Shown here: positions 4,659 through 6,474 of the stretch, piece by piece
How the letters are laid out: each line of letters starts with the position of its first letter
Position numbering within the stretch: the first letter of the stretch is position 1
Program-made: the position numbers and the translations under genes
Assembly (NCBI GenBank): GCA_021163015.1
Contig: JAGGXO010000077.1
Span: 1 to 6,474, forward strand
Source of the DNA: Candidatus Bipolaricaulota bacterium
GTDB taxonomy: Bacteria > Bipolaricaulota > Bipolaricaulia > UBA7950 > UBA9294
Reading direction: 5' to 3'
Length of the DNA stretch: 6,474 nt
The notes under the pieces: generated by a model
Seen by the model: the letters and a program-made list of their open reading frames with translations, nothing else
What the model was told of the DNA's origin: nothing
Database searches by the model: none

Positions 4659-5858
4659 CTAGAACGTGAGCTCAAAGCCGAAGGAGACGGAGTTTATTCC
4701 GCTGAAATCAAACGCAGCCTGCGTGTACAGGCTCACGCCGGAGAAGGTCACTCTGGCCTCGATCCACTGGCCGGAGAAACCGGTCGCGTCAAACGTCGTC
4801 AAGCTCGTCAGACTGACGGGATCGATGGTGGCTTCAATCACGAGATCCTGTTCCGCAAACATGAACGTGGCATCGAAGAGGGTTATTGACCCTACCGTGA
4901 CCTGATCGCACAAGGCAAACGAGAGGGCAAACCCCTGCCCAGAGAACGCGATCGGCAGCGTCGCCGGTGGAACAGTCGCAGCGAAGCTTGTGCGACTCGT
5001 GAAGCGCACAGGATCAATCTGCAAATCCAGGATAAAGTCAAGATCGCTCACGGAGAAGGAGTCATCTATAGCAATCGCTGCAAGAAGAGCAAGGGACGGC
5101 TCCTCGAACCGATACCCGATCTCCAAGACTTCCTGAGCGAAGCCTGTCCAGTTGAACCATGTTGTGCTGCTGGAGAGAAGCCCCATGTAGTCCATCTGCA
5201 GACGCACGAGCTCTTCCTCGAAGTAGAATCCGGAGACGACGGTGACCTTTGTCGAGGGAGCGCTTGCAAAGAGGAACTGGGTATGATAGAAGAGGTCGAG
5301 CAGATCATGCGAAAACGGAGCGGTGATTCCGCCAAGCATGTTCACAAGATCAACAGCCCCAAACCCAGTGAGCGTGGTGATTGAGAATCCGCAATTGATT
5401 CCGCTCGATAGTCTCAACACGGCAGCCATGGTGTACTCCGGTGTCTGCACGCTTCCAATGTCGGCAAGTATCAGATCAGTTCCAATTCCGATACCCACGA
5501 TCTGTGCTGCTATGGACAGGTCATTCCAGCTGAAATACGGATCGAACAGGATATCATCGCCGATCTGCACCGCTCCCAGGATAACATCCACGGAGATTCC
5601 CTGTGATTCAAAGCCAGAGAGATCAAAGACCGTTTCCGACGCCAGCGTGAAGCCAGCAACGCTCACAGAGAGAGTCAATCCCGATTCGATGTTGTACGAC
5701 AAAGGCGGAATCGGAGTGAATGTGACTTCAAGGCCAACGCTCCCCGAGAATCCCAAACCCGAATCGGGACCGCAGCAGGGATCGTCAGCCACAGCCCTCG
5801 TCGCTATCGCGCCAACCAGCAAGAGCAGTAAAGCAAAATATACGTAGATCCGCGGCAT
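4659..5858 (-). CDS. Secreted repeat-rich beta protein, probably outer-membrane or periplasmic
   Basis: I do not recognise a named family. The 399 residues begin with a Sec signal peptide (RIYVYFALLLLLVGAIATRA) and a likely cut after AVA at 22-24. The mature part is almost wholly alternating hydrophobic/polar stretches typical of beta strands, and it ends in FGFELTF, a terminal phenylalanine as in outer-membrane barrel beta-signals. Internal repeats are visible. IDPVRFTSRTSF (281-292) and IDPVSLTSLTTF (345-356) are 64 residues apart. VTVGSITLFDATFMF (320-334) resembles VQIGDDILFDPYFSW (97-111). Cysteines at 28-29, 156 and 317 are few. An AAGGAGGTT ribosome site (5870-5862) stands just before the ATG. 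First gene of the operon with the sigma-like protein and the protease. Barrel membership is inference; a periplasmic repeat protein is the alternative. Confidence 0.8.
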   Translation of the reverse strand: MPRIYVYFALLLLLVGAIATRAVADDPCCGPDSGLGFSGSVGLEVTFTPIPPLSYNIESGLTLSVSVAGFTLASETVFDLSGFESQGISVDVILGAVQIGDDILFDPYFSWNDLSIAAQIVGIGIGTDLILADIGSVQTPEYTMAAVLRLSSGINCGFSITTLTGFGAVDLVNMLGGITAPFSHDLLDLFYHTQFLFASAPSTKVTVVSGFYFEEELVRLQMDYMGLLSSSTTWFNWTGFAQEVLEIGYRFEEPSLALLAAIAIDDSFSVSDLDFILDLQIDPVRFTSRTSFAATVPPATLPIAFSGQGFALSFALCDQVTVGSITLFDATFMFAEQDLVIEATIDPVSLTSLTTFDATGFSGQWIEARVTFSGVSLYTQAAFDFSGINSVSFGFELTF

Positions 5859-6048
5859 GACAACCTCCTTAAGGCTTCATTTGGATGGTATACAAGAGCC
5901 TCTTCCAAAGCGGGGAAACAAGAGCGCGGAGACTCGCAGATTTGTCCGGTGATCGCAGGACAAGTGTCAGGTTCGGGATTCCCAGGGATGGCTCTTGACT
6001 TAGAGGTGCGCATTGTGCTACGGTGATGTACTTAAGGAGGTGTCGTAT
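5859..6048. other. Divergent intergenic region with repeated GCTCTTG motif
   Basis: No gene is supported here. An open minus frame over 5804-6013 has no ribosome site and runs into the secreted-protein gene out of frame, so I left it out. The region must carry the promoters of both divergent genes. CAAGAGC occurs at 5893-5899 and 5919-5925, and the inverted GGCTCTTG at 5990-5997, where it overlaps the -35 of the plus-strand promoter. For the minus gene, TATACC (5892-5887) could be a -10, but no good -35 stands at the right distance. Confidence 0.5.
5995..6024 (+). promoter_or_regulatory. Probable promoter of the amino-acid binding protein gene
   Basis: TTGACT (5995-6000), an 18-base spacer and TACGGT (6019-6024) form a fair sigma-70 promoter. 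A strong ribosome site TAAGGAGGT (6033-6041) and ATG at 6049 follow, giving a leader of only about 20 bases. Confidence 0.6.
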
Positions 6049-6474
6049 ATGAAGAAATTGTTTGTTGGTGTAGTCGCATTGAGCATGGTCTTGCTCTTGG
6101 GAGCAGGTCTCGCTCTTGCAAATGACGAGTTCATCGTTGCGTCGGACATTCCGTGGGCACCGTTTGAGATGGTAACTGCGGACGGACAGTTCTTCGGATT
6201 TGACCTTGATGTGATGCGCTGTATCGCTGTTGTTGAGGGGTTCGATGTCAATATCAAGAACACCGCATTCGACACGATCATCGACACGGTGAAGAGCGGC
6301 AAAGCCGACATTGGTGCATCTGGGTTCACGATCACCGCTGATCGAGCGAAGTCAATTGACTTCTCGCAGCCGTACTACCTGTCAAACCAAGCGGTGGTTA
6401 TCCGTAAGGATTCAGGGCTGAATATCGTGAGTGCACTCGCAGGACAAGGACCCACAAAAGCAATCGGTGCACAG
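6049..6474 (+). CDS. Polar amino-acid ABC transporter substrate-binding protein (family 3), cut by window edge
   Basis: This protein captures an amino acid outside the inner membrane and hands it to an ABC permease. The first 142 residues are visible. A Sec signal peptide (MKKLFVGVVALSMVLLLGAG, then LALA) probably ends after A24; there is no lipobox cysteine, so a soluble periplasmic protein is likely. Family-3 landmarks are IPWAPFEM (34-41), FGFDLDVMRCIA (49-60), FDTIIDTVKSGKADIGASGF (74-93), the ligand-carboxylate arginine R99 in TADRAKSIDF, and FSQPYYLS (105-112). The second lobe lies beyond the window, so the ligand cannot be named; glutamine, histidine or arginine-type are all possible. 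TAAGGAGGT supports the ATG. It is divergent from the secreted-protein operon, and permease and ATPase genes would be expected downstream. Confidence 0.93.
   Translation, partial: MKKLFVGVVALSMVLLLGAGLALANDEFIVASDIPWAPFEMVTADGQFFGFDLDVMRCIAVVEGFDVNIKNTAFDTIIDTVKSGKADIGASGFTITADRAKSIDFSQPYYLSNQAVVIRKDSGLNIVSALAGQGPTKAIGAQ

Noticed and set aside
5804..6013. A 69-residue minus-strand open frame in the divergent gap
   Set aside because: No ribosome site, overlaps the signal peptide of the secreted protein in another frame, and shows no recognisable pattern.
1..6474. CRISPR arrays, insertion sequences, prophage or defence islands
   Set aside because: No regularly spaced direct repeats, transposase motifs or terminal inverted repeats were seen; the CPBP protease alone is not evidence of an immunity system.

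Overview
The window reads as ordinary chromosomal DNA of a diderm (two-membrane) bacterium of moderate GC content. It carries housekeeping genes (a cell-division GTPase, ribosomal protein L32, a D-aminoacyl-tRNA deacylase, a CAU-anticodon tRNA) and genes for exported or membrane proteins. The precursor ending in 'FELTF', rich in beta strands and repeats, points to an outer membrane. The proteins diverge in many places from textbook versions, which suggests a deep-branching or candidate phylum. Bipolaricaulota/Acetothermia-like is my guess from general feel only; nothing in the sequence proves it.

Layout. (1) Positions 3-1262, minus strand: an FtsZ cut by the window edge. About 103 residues precede the GTPase core and look like the small N-terminal domain of DnaA or the C-terminal domain of DnaX. 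(2) 1293-1595, plus: a small one-helix membrane protein of unknown function, divergent from ftsZ. A hairpin at 1616-1660 could stop transcription from both sides. (3) 3050 down to 1659, minus: a textbook sigma-70 promoter (TTGACA-17-TATAGT), then tRNA(CAU), an RNase H-fold protein lacking two of four catalytic acids, dtd, and rpmF. The spacings suggest one tRNA-mRNA transcript. (4) 5858 down to 3047, minus: a tight three-gene operon with gaps of 6 and 7 bases. It encodes a secreted repeat-rich beta protein, a sigma-70-like protein with regions 2 and 3 but no region 4.2 helix-turn-helix, and a CPBP (CAAX-type) intramembrane protease with all its motifs. (5) 6049-6474, plus: the start of a polar amino-acid ABC transporter binding protein, divergent from the operon and with its own promoter.

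How the genes may work together. The tRNA/RNase H-like/dtd/rpmF cluster fits translation and tRNA quality control. The three-gene operon couples an envelope protein, a sigma-like protein and a membrane protease, the ingredients of an envelope-sensing pathway; that link is inference from gene order. The most distinctive signals are the FtsZ domain fusion with its altered nucleotide pocket, and the tailless sigma-like protein sitting between a secreted protein and a membrane protease.
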